Assembly (NCBI RefSeq): GCF_963855985.1
Contig: NC_087092.1
Span: forward strand, 10,478,001 to 10,542,000
Direction of reading: 5' to 3'
Length of the DNA stretch: 64,000 bases
Source of the DNA: Ostrinia nubilalis
Taxonomy: Eukaryota > Arthropoda > Insecta > Lepidoptera > Crambidae
In this document: one piece after another, positions 1-10,487 of the stretch
Numbering within the stretch: the first letter of the stretch is position 1
How the letters are laid out: every line of letters begins with the position of its first letter
Notes under the pieces: model-generated
Databases searched by the model: none
What the model was told of the DNA's origin: nothing
The model's input: the letters and a program-made list of their open reading frames with translations, nothing else
Made by a program: the position numbers and the translations under genes

Positions 1-429
1 ATGATAGAGCAAGGCTTCCCGAAAGATGCCTCAGTCGTGGCTTAAAAAAGGCCTTAGGGTATTGTAATGTATTTTAGCCTTGGGACATAGAGGCTGAAAG
101 GGAAAAAAGCTGGAAAAGCCTTGAATAAGATTTAGTATAGAACTTAGGGCGAATGGTACTCTGATATTCTTATTGATGGTGGATATTGTTAAATGCTTTT
201 CATTTGTTTTACATCTAGTAGGATTAATAGAGTAAGTTCGCTTTCAATGTTAATCGGATGAAGTTAACATCTCTCAAGATCCATTGGTGCGAAATAAATA
301 TACTTGTTACATTTCCATCAGAGTGTTCGTTCACACACATGCAGCTTTTTACACGAGGCGTCACGTAGGCGAACTAACTGACATTTTATGACATGTATGA
401 CGCGCTTGTTTTTACTTCACTGTATATTA
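1..429. other. no gene recognised
   Basis: AT-rich sequence upstream of the foldback element. I see no open frame, tandem repeat or RNA gene. Confidence 0.5.
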
Positions 430-1875
430 TTAAATAGTCCAGTAGAATTAGCTTTTAAATCGGAAATAATTCCTACAAAAGATTTTATTGTTTTAATGGC
501 TTCATTGGTTGCCCATTAAGACTCTCCTAAGTTTTCGACTTCGACGGAGGTGTGCTTAAGTGGTGGGGGCCCCCGAAAGAGGCATTTTTTCGGTTTTCCG
601 GTTATACCGCGTAAAGGACTTACCCTATCAAAAAGTGGTCTTCATGACGGTTGAAGGGCACTTAATCCTGCATTGAATAAGACCAAATTCATATGTTTTG
701 GACAAACCGTTCTCGCGCTAATGTTCGGCAAAGTAGAAAATATACGTATAATTAATGACCCTCTCCACGTCCAATGGTTTGTTACCCACAGGCTTCCAAG
801 TCTTGAAAAGGGCCACCTCAACCAGTGTAACCCTATCAAGGCTTACGAGCTTGATGCGCCTATCCTTGTTCGTCCCAGCCGTTCCTTAACTGCGGTTGCT
901 GCACCTCTTCCTGGCACTCACCTGAACGACTCTGTGTTACCTACTGTGGCTGCCCCTCTTCCTTGTATCCTCCTGCATGACTACGTTGCCTAGCCGTATG
1001 CCTGGTCTAAGGTTCGACGCCAAAAATCAACAACAACAAGTTCATATTAAAACGCTGAAGAGTTTTTTGTTTGTTTGTTTGAACGCGCTAATCTCAAGAA
1101 TTACTAGTTTGATTGAAATAATTATTTTTGTGTTGAATAGCTCATACATTGAGGAAGGCTATAGGATATATACAATCACTCTACGACTAATAGAGGCGAA
1201 GCAGTAAAGAAAAATGTTGCAAGCACGGAAAATAGTATTTAAACTATTTTCACGCGTACAAAGTTGATTTTGTGGCGTCGAACCTTGGACCAGGCATATA
1301 GCTAAGCAATGCAATCGTACAGGAGGGTACAAGGAAGAGAGGCAGCCACATTAGGTAATACAGAGTCGTTCAGGAGAGTGTCAGGAAGAGGTGCAGCAAC
1401 CGCACTTAAGGAACGGCTGGGACGAACAAGGATAAGCGAATCAAACTCGTGAGCCTTGTTAGGGTTACACTGATTAAGGCGACCCTTTACAAGGCTTGGA
1501 AGCATGTGGATAACAAGCCATTGGACGTAGAGAGGGTCATTAATTATACGTATATTTTCTACTTTGCCGAACTTTAGCGCGAGAACGGTTTGTCCAAAAC
1601 ATATGAATTTGGTCTTATTAAATGCAGGATTAAGTGCCCTTTAACCGTCATGAAGACCACTTTTCGATAGGGTAAGTCCTTTACGCGGTATAACCGGAAA
1701 ACCGAAAAAACGCCGCTTTCGGGGGCCCTCACCACTTAAGCACAACTCCGTCGAAGTCGAAAACTTAGGAGAGTCTTAATGGGCAACCAATGAAGCCATT
1801 AAAGCAAAAAAATCTTTTGTAGGAATTATTTCCGATTTAATCAATTTTTGTGTTTAATTCTACTGGCCTAAAATA
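430..1875. mobile_element. foldback element with ~600-bp inverted arms
   Basis: The left arm (about 439-1031) is repeated as its reverse complement at about 1263-1866, with a ~230-bp loop between them. The arms differ by scattered substitutions and a few small indels. The outer ends read ccagtagaatta and taattctactgg. No clean target-site duplication is visible. Both arms hold an open frame of about 67 codons at the same place (793-993, and 1302-1505 on the minus strand), but the changes between them are mostly amino-acid changing, so it is not under coding constraint. This is a non-autonomous DNA element of unknown superfamily; no transposase is encoded. Confidence 0.75.
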
Positions 1876-1952
1876 CTAAAGTCGATTGCACATTAACATA
1901 AACACTTAGGGGTCTTATCTAGTTGTAACAGGTGTTATTTTCGGATTACTAA

Positions 1953-2792
1953 TGTTTGGCCAAAAAACGTTTCCCAAATTATCACATTGCAAACAACGTT
2001 TCGCAAATTTTCATTTCGCAAATTCTCATTTGGCAAAACAACTTATTGCAAACTTTTAATTCACAAATGTCGTTTTTGGCATATTATTGTTTGGCAAATT
2101 ATTGTTTGGCAAAGTATGTTTTGCCAAATGTTTCATTTGGCAAAAATATTTCACGATAAACTATTTACAAAATAATTTGATTGGTGCATAGAATGGAATA
2201 CAAATTAGCTTGTGGTTATTATTTTGTTTAGTGGGTAGTTAATATATGTATAAAATTTCTCCTAAATTAATTTTTTCATTCTTTTTATCGAAATTTCCAA
2301 ATGATTCATTAACAATAGAGGTGATTCTAGCGCTCGGCGGCCGCTGCCGCGGCACGCTTCGCTCGCCTTCGCGCATTAAGGGTCACTGTTCTAACCTAAC
2401 CTAACCTACTATTTTCTGCAATACCTACTTTTTGCAACCATACTATTTTCTGCAATCTCTTTGTTTTACATAAAATTCTTGTGAAAACCATGAATTTGTA
2501 TGCCCACCAGTCTTAGCAATGATCATGTGCCTTATGCTTTGATTTGTGGGTAACGGTGGGTAAGAATGTGAAGTGTCAATTTGACCAAACAAATTATTTG
2601 GGATATAATATTTGGCAAATTAAAACATTTGCTATATAAACATTTGCCAAGTAAAATTTTGCCAAATGATAATTTGACCAAATGAATTAGTTGCGAAAAG
2701 TACAGTTGCTAAAAGTTCATTTGGGAAATGAAACTTTGGCGATAAGTTGTTTGCGAAGTGAAATTTGGCGAAAAGTAATTTGGCCAAACGGA
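1953..2792. repeat. inverted pair of TTTGGCAAA-rich clusters
   Basis: At 1953-2185, and inverted at 2573-2792, a short degenerate word (tttggcaaa, tttcgcaaat, attgcaaac) recurs every 10-20 bases. The left cluster begins tgtttggccaaa and the right one ends ttggccaaacgg, so the two clusters face each other as arms. The centre holds a GC-rich patch (2335-2375), three CCTAA words (2395-2408) and more ttctgcaa words (about 2410-2460). It is probably a non-autonomous DNA element with many subterminal repeats. The small open frames here are by-products of the repeat. Confidence 0.6.
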
Positions 2793-4911
2793 AGGATACC
2801 GTTATTTTCACCAACAGTGTTATTCTGATGTTATAGTGACTGTACCACAGTCCAAAATGTACCAGGATAAAGTAGTAATGAACTGGCGTTATTTGATGCA
2901 AAATCGATGAAGGATGGAATACCTATAAACGGGTTTTTTGATTGGTGATCTACGTCTCTACATTATCTACACATTATATGTAGATAGGTAGGTATTCTTA
3001 AATGCTCATTAATATAATACTATAATTTTTGTCCTCAGCGTTGTCCCTGTCATAAACGTATCAAAATATGCTATTATCAACAAAAGTATTGTAGCATGGC
3101 ATTGAAGTTATTAAAGAAAACTTATGCAACACGTGCATTTCCTTCAAGTCTTATTCTCTAGTTTATATAAAGATTTCTTAGGTAACGCATAAAAATAAAT
3201 AAAGCAACTGTTGGGTACTTCATAAGTAACGAAGCGATACGTTTTCTCATAAAGGAAAAGTTTCGTTGCACGTGGGTGGAAAAGAGCACTGGTATAGGAA
3301 AATATCCTTCCAAGGCGTGATTAAGTCGAAAAGTTACCTACTTTCTATGGATTTTTTAGATTTACACAAAAATAAATTGACTTGAAATAATTTATTACTT
3401 TACCAAAGGTAAATAAGCCACTGCATAAACCCTTACATTGAATTTGCCATTTGAAACTATATTTTATTCATACAAAAAAACGTATTGATGTTTCAGTAAG
3501 CTTGCAGTGCTTAAAGCTTACATTATAAGGTACTATGTATGCTACTTTTGAGTAAAATGAAAGTAATTTTATATCAACAAAATCCTTTAATATAAGCTAC
3601 CCAAATAGTATTAAAAAAGTACATTTATGATACCTAACTTGTTATTTCGAAATATTGGAAAGATAAGCGAATCGTTAATTTGATTTACTACATTTTCAGA
3701 CAAAAAATGTTGATATAGCATTTACCGCACTGGTTCAGAAAATGCTAGTTCATGTATAAAAATTTACACATCCAGTACGTGGGGCGATAAACAATGCAGT
3801 AAAAACTCTGTTAACGGCACATAAAGTTTATTTTACGACTGCAGTATGTTATTCCATGGATTTCATTTGCGGTGCTTCATACCATAATGATGTTTATTAC
3901 CACATACCGCGATAAATCAGCAGCTTATTAAAAGGAAATGAAAATATTTTAAGCAAATATTTCGTTATTTTTTTATGCAAATGGAATGTGAATTAAACTT
4001 TATCTTCTTACTTTAGGTGTGCTCTGATTGAGAACAATATTAAATAGGATACGAAATTATTTAATTAAAATTGGTAGAGGTTGTTTAACACCTATTCAAG
4101 TTTCATCTTTTGAACTTTACCTATAGTTATTAGTGTGATAAGAATCTTCTTTTTTAAGAATTTTGCGTGGAGAGTAGGTAAAAGAGCGTTATTCTACAAC
4201 GTTTTTACATTTTAAAACGAACTTCCTTTCGATGAAAAAGCCACAAAATATCAATCTTCTGTGAGCCTTGAGACGAAAAAGTACCGCAAAATGTGACATT
4301 CTACTAACAATGTATATTACTTACACAAAATGCTATAGGGATTTGTTTCTTTCGTGAGTTTTCTCAGAACATGGATGATTAAGTTAGCTTTAGTACTGTA
4401 TAAAAACATGACCTTTCCCTTTAGAGACTATCTAATCTTAAAGACATATAATAGGCTCAGACTTTGCTTGCATGGATTTCTGTTGCCTTAAAGACAGGCT
4501 AGTTTTATCTATTTTGTGTTTTTCTTTCTCTCTCTGTGTCTCTTTCTCTCGTTTATTATAATAAAGACAGCAGTAGACTACAGCATGCTTTGATTCATTT
4601 AAGATTAAAATTTAAAATCCTACACCTACAAACTTTCATACCGTATTTCAGACATTTAATTTCATTAACTTTTCTTCAGAAAGCTTTTTCAGATCCAATC
4701 CATCTCCAAGTAAAATTAACGTTATAAAATAAATAACATCACAGACAAACAGATACAAAGAGTCATGTTTAATGCAAATGAAAATATTTTATACAGTACT
4801 TAAACTATTTTGACAAAATAGGTAGGTAGATCGGTAGATATCTACCGAATTTATGTTTGAACTAGAGTATCATATATGCCACCCACATCAATCAAATAAG
4901 TAAGGGTCAGT
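2793..4911. other. no gene recognised (2.1 kb)
   Basis: AT-rich non-coding DNA with only short chance frames. A perfect 16-bp palindrome, cggtagatatctaccg, lies at 4831-4846. Confidence 0.5.
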
Positions 4912-5038
4912 GGGTCTAGACAAAGTGCAATTATAATCGCAAACCAGTCGAAAAGTGGTCGAAAAGCCCCTTTTTTGTATGGAGTTTTGACGGATTCGAT
5001 TTTCGATTCGATCAAAAAGTGCGTTTTGTCTAGGGGGG
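4912..5038. mobile_element. palindromic MITE
   Basis: The ends are inverted: ggtctagacaaagtgca on the left, and gcgttttgtctaggg on the right, which is the reverse complement of cctagacaaaacgc. It is about 127 bp long and has no coding capacity. It resembles a short MITE I recall from moth introns (memory only). Confidence 0.5.
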
Positions 5039-5265
5039 CAGAAATAGACATCATTTCGAATATCTGTCATTCAATTCTACATTATGTTATTTTAAAGATT
5101 CGAAAATGTTATTTTAGACAGAAATACGGTAGGTAACCCTTTATTGGAAACTTCATTGCTATTATTGAATGAGCGGGGCTTCTAATAGACATCTTAAATT
5201 GATTATATCTAATGGATTCTCAATGTTTATTTAGATTTGGACGACCTAAGGGTCTGAAACCATTT

Positions 5266-5308
5266 TAACTAATATTATAAACGCGAATGATTGTGAAGAT
5301 GGATGTAA
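5266..5308 (+). mobile_element. Helitron (Lep1-like) 5'-end fragment
   Basis: The text taactaatattataaacgcg matches the start of the Lep1-type Helitron seen more fully at 33738. The 3' hairpin and CTAG end are missing, so only the 5' stub remains. Confidence 0.4.
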
Positions 5309-5633
5309 GTAGTACCTACTTCTAACAAAAAATTCTGGGTGTCACCTTGATCAAACTTTTTAAGTTTAGCTCAAATTCACTTTACTTGTAAAACTCCGTT
5401 AAGCTAAAAAATGTTTATTTTATACAGGGCAGGGTTGTATTGTTCTTTTCTGGCAAAGACAAATAAGTTGCTGTTTGCAAGACACTTAGCTATCCTCGGT
5501 ACTACTCTACTTTCACTTTCATTGGTGGCCAAGGAGCAATCCTGAATAAACGAGAAATAAAGTAGTAGAAGCGAGAGGCGAGATTAGTTCTCTACCTTCT
5601 AAAGTTTTTTCATTTCAGATGTAACACTTAGCC

Positions 5634-5807
5634 TAGGCGCAGACCACCAACTTTTTGTCGGCCGATAAGTAGTTTAGTCGGGCAGTTAATCGGTATGGGC
5701 ATGTATGGAAATGCGCACTATTGTGCACATTAAACCGATTTGATTTTCATACAAATTAAAATCGGGCCCACCTATCGGCCGGCTAAAATTCGATGGTATG
5801 TGCCTTA
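5634..5807. mobile_element. palindromic MITE with TCGGCCGATA core
   Basis: The left end taggcgcagaccaccaac and gtcggccgataag face cctatcggccggc and ggtatgtgcctta on the right. It is an imperfect full-length palindrome of about 174 bp with a central tgtgcacatt. It is non-coding and fits a family I recall as common in Lepidoptera. Confidence 0.65.
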
Positions 5808-6170
5808 GTCTTAACACGAGAGCTCTATGTCACTATGTTTTTTTTCCTAAGTAAGCTATTAATTTATTTGATTCTACTATTTTAGGCAAAAAAATTTATT
5901 TTACTTTTCAATTCGAATGATAAGTAGGTTCAATTACCTAAACTATCAGAAAAACATATTTTTCCATTTAACTATTATACATGCAAACTCATTTCACTCA
6001 TGCCATTTGCAACTGACGACGAGACAGGCAACGCAAGAAATAAATACGCTATAAATTCTTATCGGTAACATGTCTTATTTATTATTTACAGTAGTATTGA
6101 CGTTCGTAATCGCATTTACAAGATGTCATGTTGCAAATTCATAGTTACAGTGTTTTGACGGTTTTAGAGC

Positions 6171-6297
6171 TGATTTTACCATCGTCGGATAACTTTTAAC
6201 TGAAGAATAAGTTTGGCACATTGACAGCTTCAGCAAGGGAAATATGTCAAAATGACAAGTTTATTCTTCAGTTAGTTATCCGATGATGGTAAAATCA
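6171..6297. mobile_element. 127-bp palindromic MITE, copy 1
   Basis: The ends tgattttaccatcgtcggat and ccgatgatggtaaaatca are inverted, with inner arms actgaagaataa and ttattcttcagt. A diverged relative lies at 22841-22968 with the loop in the opposite orientation. Confidence 0.8.
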
Positions 6298-6975
6298 TCC
6301 CTTAATCGCATTTTACAATTTAATTTTACAGATTCTTAAGGTGATTTGACAAGGACCATTTCTTGAGCAGGATTGCTCGGCAAACAGATAATATAAATCA
6401 ATCTAGAGTAATCTGGACATATTCCAATCAAAGGCAGCTATTAGGTCCAAAGTTTTGCTTCTAATTGCTCCATAATTCATTTGAAAATATAACAGGTTAA
6501 ACAAGAATACCTACCTAATTTATATTGTTACAAAAATTCAGAGATGGTTTTATGGTTATAATCAATATCATGATAATTTTTAGTTTTTTTAGAGCCTTAC
6601 GGGCATAGTCAACAACGCAAACTTAAAGAATTTTTTTTTTACCTAAATCGATAATTTTATTCCATTACAGTACCTGTTCCATCTGTATTTTACCTTTGTA
6701 GATCAATCATTCCTTTGAATACAATATTCTTATTTTTTATTTGATTGCGTTTTAAGTATCTTTTCTTTGAAGAGCAATAAAACTTATAAAGCCTCTGACA
6801 AATTAGACTCTAATAAAAATAGCCCTGTTTTCGATTTCCTTCCGCAGTGTTTTTTTCCTCCAAGTAGGTAAAGACGTCAGCAATTTAAGTTTTTAGTGTG
6901 GCATCTTGTGTAGTTGTGATAGGGGCTATTTTTCAATAAGAAAATGTATAGCTTGATCTAACTTACCTATTTACC

Positions 6976-7178
6976 TATGGGAGACCGAGGTGAGTTGTAA
7001 CAGAAGAGAGTTGTGACATTGACGATTTTTTGGAACTTGCTGACTACTAGCGAGCTCGTAACAGTGCGCGTTTTTTATTTCAAGTCCCGAGCTAACAAAT
7101 GCGCGCTGTTGCTAGCTTGCTGATAGTTAATAGATTTCCAAAATTCGACAATGCCTCAACTCTCCTCGATCTCCCCTA
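6976..7178. mobile_element. palindromic MITE with GGGAGA ends
   Basis: The left end tatgggagaccgaggtgagt faces actctcctcgatctcccct on the right. Inner arms continue the palindrome (cgagctcgtaacagtgcgcg against gcgcgctgttgctagc). It is about 200 bp, non-coding, with possible TA flanks. Confidence 0.65.
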
Positions 7179-8064
7179 CTAATGTTGCCAACACACGGCC
7201 TATATGTATAATTATCGGATCAGAAGTCGAGGTCACACATTGATAATATCGTGTAATTTAAGACCGCAGATGGCCCGGATATTATGGATTTATCGATACA
7301 CCGAATATCCGATGGGACCTTTGGGTGGTTTCATAATATTTTGATCAGCATCCCTGATGTCCTTCGGTTTTTTAATTTATTCTATTAGCCGTTTTGAATG
7401 CAAACCATCCAATGCAAAGATTTATTTTGTTTTTACCTGATAGGTCTTTATTTTACTTTAAAACACGAACGAGTGAAATTACATTGACAATGACAATTGA
7501 CATTAAACAATTTTATGTCATATTCTACACTCGATAGCATGATAGATCTATTTATTGTATTTATTGCAAAATTACCGCTATTTATAAAAGCCCAGTGTTA
7601 AACTTGATGTGCTCTCTTTACTAAACCTTATCCTTGACTTAAATTGACGACCTACCTATTTACAAAATGGCAGAGTCGGCTCGGATGATAGGTACATTAA
7701 TTTGTATAGAAATAAGCTACAAAGTATTGTAAAAACCGTTTTCAGCAGATAAGCAAAGACATCAGAGGTAATGTTTTGTCGTGAAAGCGAAATAGCAAAA
7801 AGAAAACCATTGCAGATGTCGTTCCATTTGTATATCCAGCGGGCAAATAGGAAATAATAAATGGAAATTCTAAAGAGATATGCGCGTTTCTATTAAATAT
7901 AAATAAATACAAGGAGACTTGCAAAAATATCTCAAGGACTAAGTAATTTCTAATCATTTTTTTACACATTTTTCATAATCATTACAGATTTTCGATTTCT
8001 GCAGTACTTTAGTGATTTAGTATCTAAAATGACATTTGAAAAATAAACGTTAACTTTGAACAGG
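7179..8064. other. no gene recognised
   Basis: Non-coding AT-rich sequence. A 75-codon minus-strand frame at 7742-7969 has no recognisable motif and is treated as chance. Confidence 0.5.
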
Positions 8065-8668
8065 TTAATTTCCGGACCGATACGACCTACAAACTTTCAA
8101 GAAGAGAGCGTACCGATACGACCTACAAACTTTCAAGAAGAGAGCGTACCGATACGACATACAAACTTTCAAGAAGAGAGCTTACCGATACGACCTACAA
8201 ACTTTCAAGAAGAGAGCGTACCGATACGACCTACAAACTTTCAAGAAGAGAGCGTACCGATACGACCTACAAACTTTCAAGAAGAGAGCGTACCGATACG
8301 ACCTACAAACTTTCAAGAAGAGAGCGTACCGATACGACCTACAAACTTTCAAGAAGAGAGCTTACCGATACGACCTACAAACTTTCAAGAAGAGAGCGTA
8401 CCGATACGACCTACAAACTTTCAAGAAGAGAGCGTACCGATACGACCTACAAACTTTCAAGAAGAGAGCGTACCGATACGACCTACAAACTTTCAAGAAG
8501 AGAGCGTACCGATACGACCTACAAACTTTCAAGAAGAGAGCGTTTCTATACCAAAGGCTGTAACGCCCCCGGGACTGCGGGTGTCTATGGGCGACGGTAA
8601 TCACTTACCATCAGGTGATCCGTCTGGTCCTTTGCCTGCTGTCCCATAAAAAAAAGGTTTGGGAAATT
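8065..8668 (-). mobile_element. lepidopteran SINE-like repeat with an internal tandem array
   Basis: Read on the minus strand, the unit starts after a T-run near 8665, runs through ggacagcaggcaaa, cagacggatcacctgatggt and gcgcccatagacacccgc-like text, and reaches cttgaaagtttgtaggtcg and tatcggt. From memory this order of segments is a very common repeat in moth and butterfly genomes. In this copy the last segment has been amplified into 13 tandem units (8077-8544). A second partial copy of the family lies at 46275-46338. Confidence 0.6.
8077..8544. repeat. 13 x 36-bp tandem repeat
   Basis: Thirteen head-to-tail copies of a 36-bp unit beginning ccgatacgacctacaaactt, with only three visible base changes over 468 bp (at units 3 and 8). 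Because 36 is a multiple of three, several frames stay open: the plus strand reads a 12-residue unit PIRPTNFQEESV. That frame has no ATG and simply crosses a transposon segment, so I do not call a gene. The near-identity of the units points to recent expansion. Confidence 0.97.
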
Positions 8669-8733
8669 ACTAAGCGTGTTATCAATAAAAAAAAACGTGA
8701 TTATGTAAATGGGTAATAATTAAGCATAGAACA

Positions 8734-8803
8734 GCTGAATCGAACCCGCCTAAGGCAGCAATAAAGCCTGACAAGGGGGTCGTTACTCAGCCCACTCGTC
8801 TGA
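8734..8803 (-). mobile_element. tRNA-like SINE head (possible)
   Basis: On the minus strand an A-box-like gtgggctgagtaacg (8781-8796) lies about 35 bases upstream of a B-box-like cgggttcgattc (8738-8749). This order and spacing fit a tRNA-derived Pol III promoter. I cannot fold a clean cloverleaf, so a SINE head is more likely than a tRNA gene. Confidence 0.35.
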
Positions 8804-9419
8804 AGAAAAATAATAACTCTTAATAAATACAAGTAAAGTGAATTCGCCTACTCTAACACGAGTTGCGCCGAAGTAGGCTAATTAACAAACAAACATCTTA
8901 AGAATAAACTACGTAGACGTCTGAGAACCAAATAACGCCTGTGATTCTAAAGTACCATTTAGGTACTTAAGTATTTAGCTTAGAGCATATTTATTTAGTA
9001 AGATAAATAGACGTAAAATAATCTCTAGTAAATCTTATCTCACAGTATGTATGAAGAAAACTATTTATGAACAAGGTGTAAGTTCTCGATTAATTTGTAT
9101 TTTAACTTTTAAAGAAAGATCTGTGATGTCACGCAAATAATATCCTTTTTTGACTAATTCTTAAATAAAAAAGCGCATTCACTAAGTTACGACTTTTACA
9201 CATTTTCACGACTCGGCCATACGCTGACGCTATCCCTTGCTGCCGATTTATTGTAAAGACAAGGACAAATGAAGGTTAAAACTATAGCATCTTATACACC
9301 ACTAAATTTTTATCACCGAAAAAAAAAATTCTGGGTAATGAGTTATTGATACTGATCCTATTTATGCAAAAAAAAAAGTTAAATAAAGCTACTCAAAATT
9401 TCATCCCAAAATTGGTAAT

Positions 9420-9660
9420 ATTTGGACACACGCGTCGCTAGCAATATTTACGCTCAACGCGGCAACGCAAGGCCGCCCGTTACTATGGAGAGAGATGCGA
9501 CGTTGCCGGCCCGACGCTTCCTAAAGGCGGCGGTGTACGTTTGTTGTGCGGCGGCCATTATCACCCGCGGCCCCGCGCCGCCGTCTCGCTCGCTCGGCCG
9601 CCGGCCGCGGTCAGTTGCGCGCGCGCGAGCTCTTGATCGGTCGTGAACTGTCTTGTTAAC
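9420..9660 (+). promoter_or_regulatory. CpG-rich block with Inr and DPE-like core promoter
   Basis: This is the most GC- and CpG-rich stretch of the first 26 kb, in otherwise AT-rich DNA. An arthropod-type initiator TCAGTT sits at 9611-9616. Taking its A (9613) as +1, the word GGTCGTG begins at +27, one base off the usual DPE position. No TATA box lies 25-35 bases upstream. The pattern fits a TATA-less insect promoter firing to the right. The open frame across it (9422-9646) starts without an ATG and is low-complexity, so I do not call it a protein. Confidence 0.5.
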
Positions 9661-9880
9661 ATTGTATCAATCAAGTCAATAGTGTCGTGCAATTATTACG
9701 TTGTCTTACCAATTCACCTCACGTGAATACGTGTTAATGATACGTACATTATTATTCTTGGCCGGAGAAATTGTGTAGTGCGGTTTTGCGACTGTACCGG
9801 GACAGCCACACTTCAGCATGATGCAGGGTGCTTATCAAAGCATTGAATTTTGCCGGTCCTAAGGCCGATCCTAAGCCCGG
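9613..9880 (+). other. candidate first exon (5' UTR) of an off-window or distant gene
   Basis: From the putative start at 9613 the sequence runs to a near-perfect splice donor, CCGG|GTAAGTATG, at 9881. The only plausible ATGs near the end (9818 and 9821) open a frame of about 14 codons that stops at TAA, so the exon would be non-coding with a short upstream ORF. If real, much of the following transposon-rich DNA could be its first intron. No downstream coding exon is recognisable. Confidence 0.35.
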
Positions 9881-10026
9881 GTAAGTATGAAGGGAAAGTT
9901 GAATTATTTTATTATTTTACCTAAGCGCCTACTAAAACCACCATCTAAAACTGTTCACACCACTCAGCTGTTATGGCGGATCTTAAATTCACGAACTACG
10001 AACGACGCGCGATCTCAATTGGAGTT

Positions 10027-10487
10027 ACACAGTAGGTATTATTATTAACTAGTGTTAAAAACTCACAGAAATACAACGTGACGTATTACGTAATTACTAA
10101 ATTACTGTTTTCGTCCTTTGCCCTGCGTTTAATTACAATTCTAATTACCTACTTGAAATGTTGCAATAAAAATAGCCTAAGATAGGTAGCTAAGTAATAC
10201 ATTATTATTATTCTGTGGTGATAACACTGAAAGCCGCTGTTTTGGCAGATCTTTGAATTACAAATTTCTTTTAAAGTCGTAGTAGCCTCGTAACGACACA
10301 TTGGTGTGTATTCGTAACGTATTCACAGTAGGTAGGTATTTCATTGTATTATTAACTTACAATTAGTGTTAACAGTCAGAATACCACGTAAAGAAGTACG
10401 TAAGTGTAATGAAACACTTATTAGAACTCAAAATTACTTGAAATGTTGCATTAAAATGGTCTAAGTTAGTAATAATAACACTGGAAG
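10027..10487. repeat. diverged direct duplication of ~200 bp
   Basis: Segment 10027-10232 is repeated in the same orientation at about 10324-10487. Shared blocks include cacagtaggta, attattaact, agtgtta, cttgaaatgttgca and ataacactg.aagc. The copies differ by substitutions, a larger internal deletion and two 4-bp length changes of the GTA/GTAGGTA type (10032 versus 10328; 10145 versus 10434). Confidence 0.65.

Noticed and set aside
673..1505. Frame of ~67 codons open in both arms of the foldback element
   Set aside because: Comparing the arms by eye, amino-acid-changing differences outnumber silent ones by roughly 2 to 1, as for neutral sequence.
2395..2408. CCTAA words resembling the insect telomere repeat
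   Set aside because: Fewer than three units; too short for an interstitial telomere array.
8056..8649. 197-codon frame with 13 copies of PIRPTNFQEESV
   Set aside because: No ATG, antisense to a known dispersed repeat, and open only because the 36-bp unit is a multiple of three. The minus strand is open for the same reason.
9422..9646. 74-codon GC-rich frame in the promoter block
   Set aside because: No ATG at its start; Ala/Arg-rich low complexity; better explained as CpG-rich promoter DNA.
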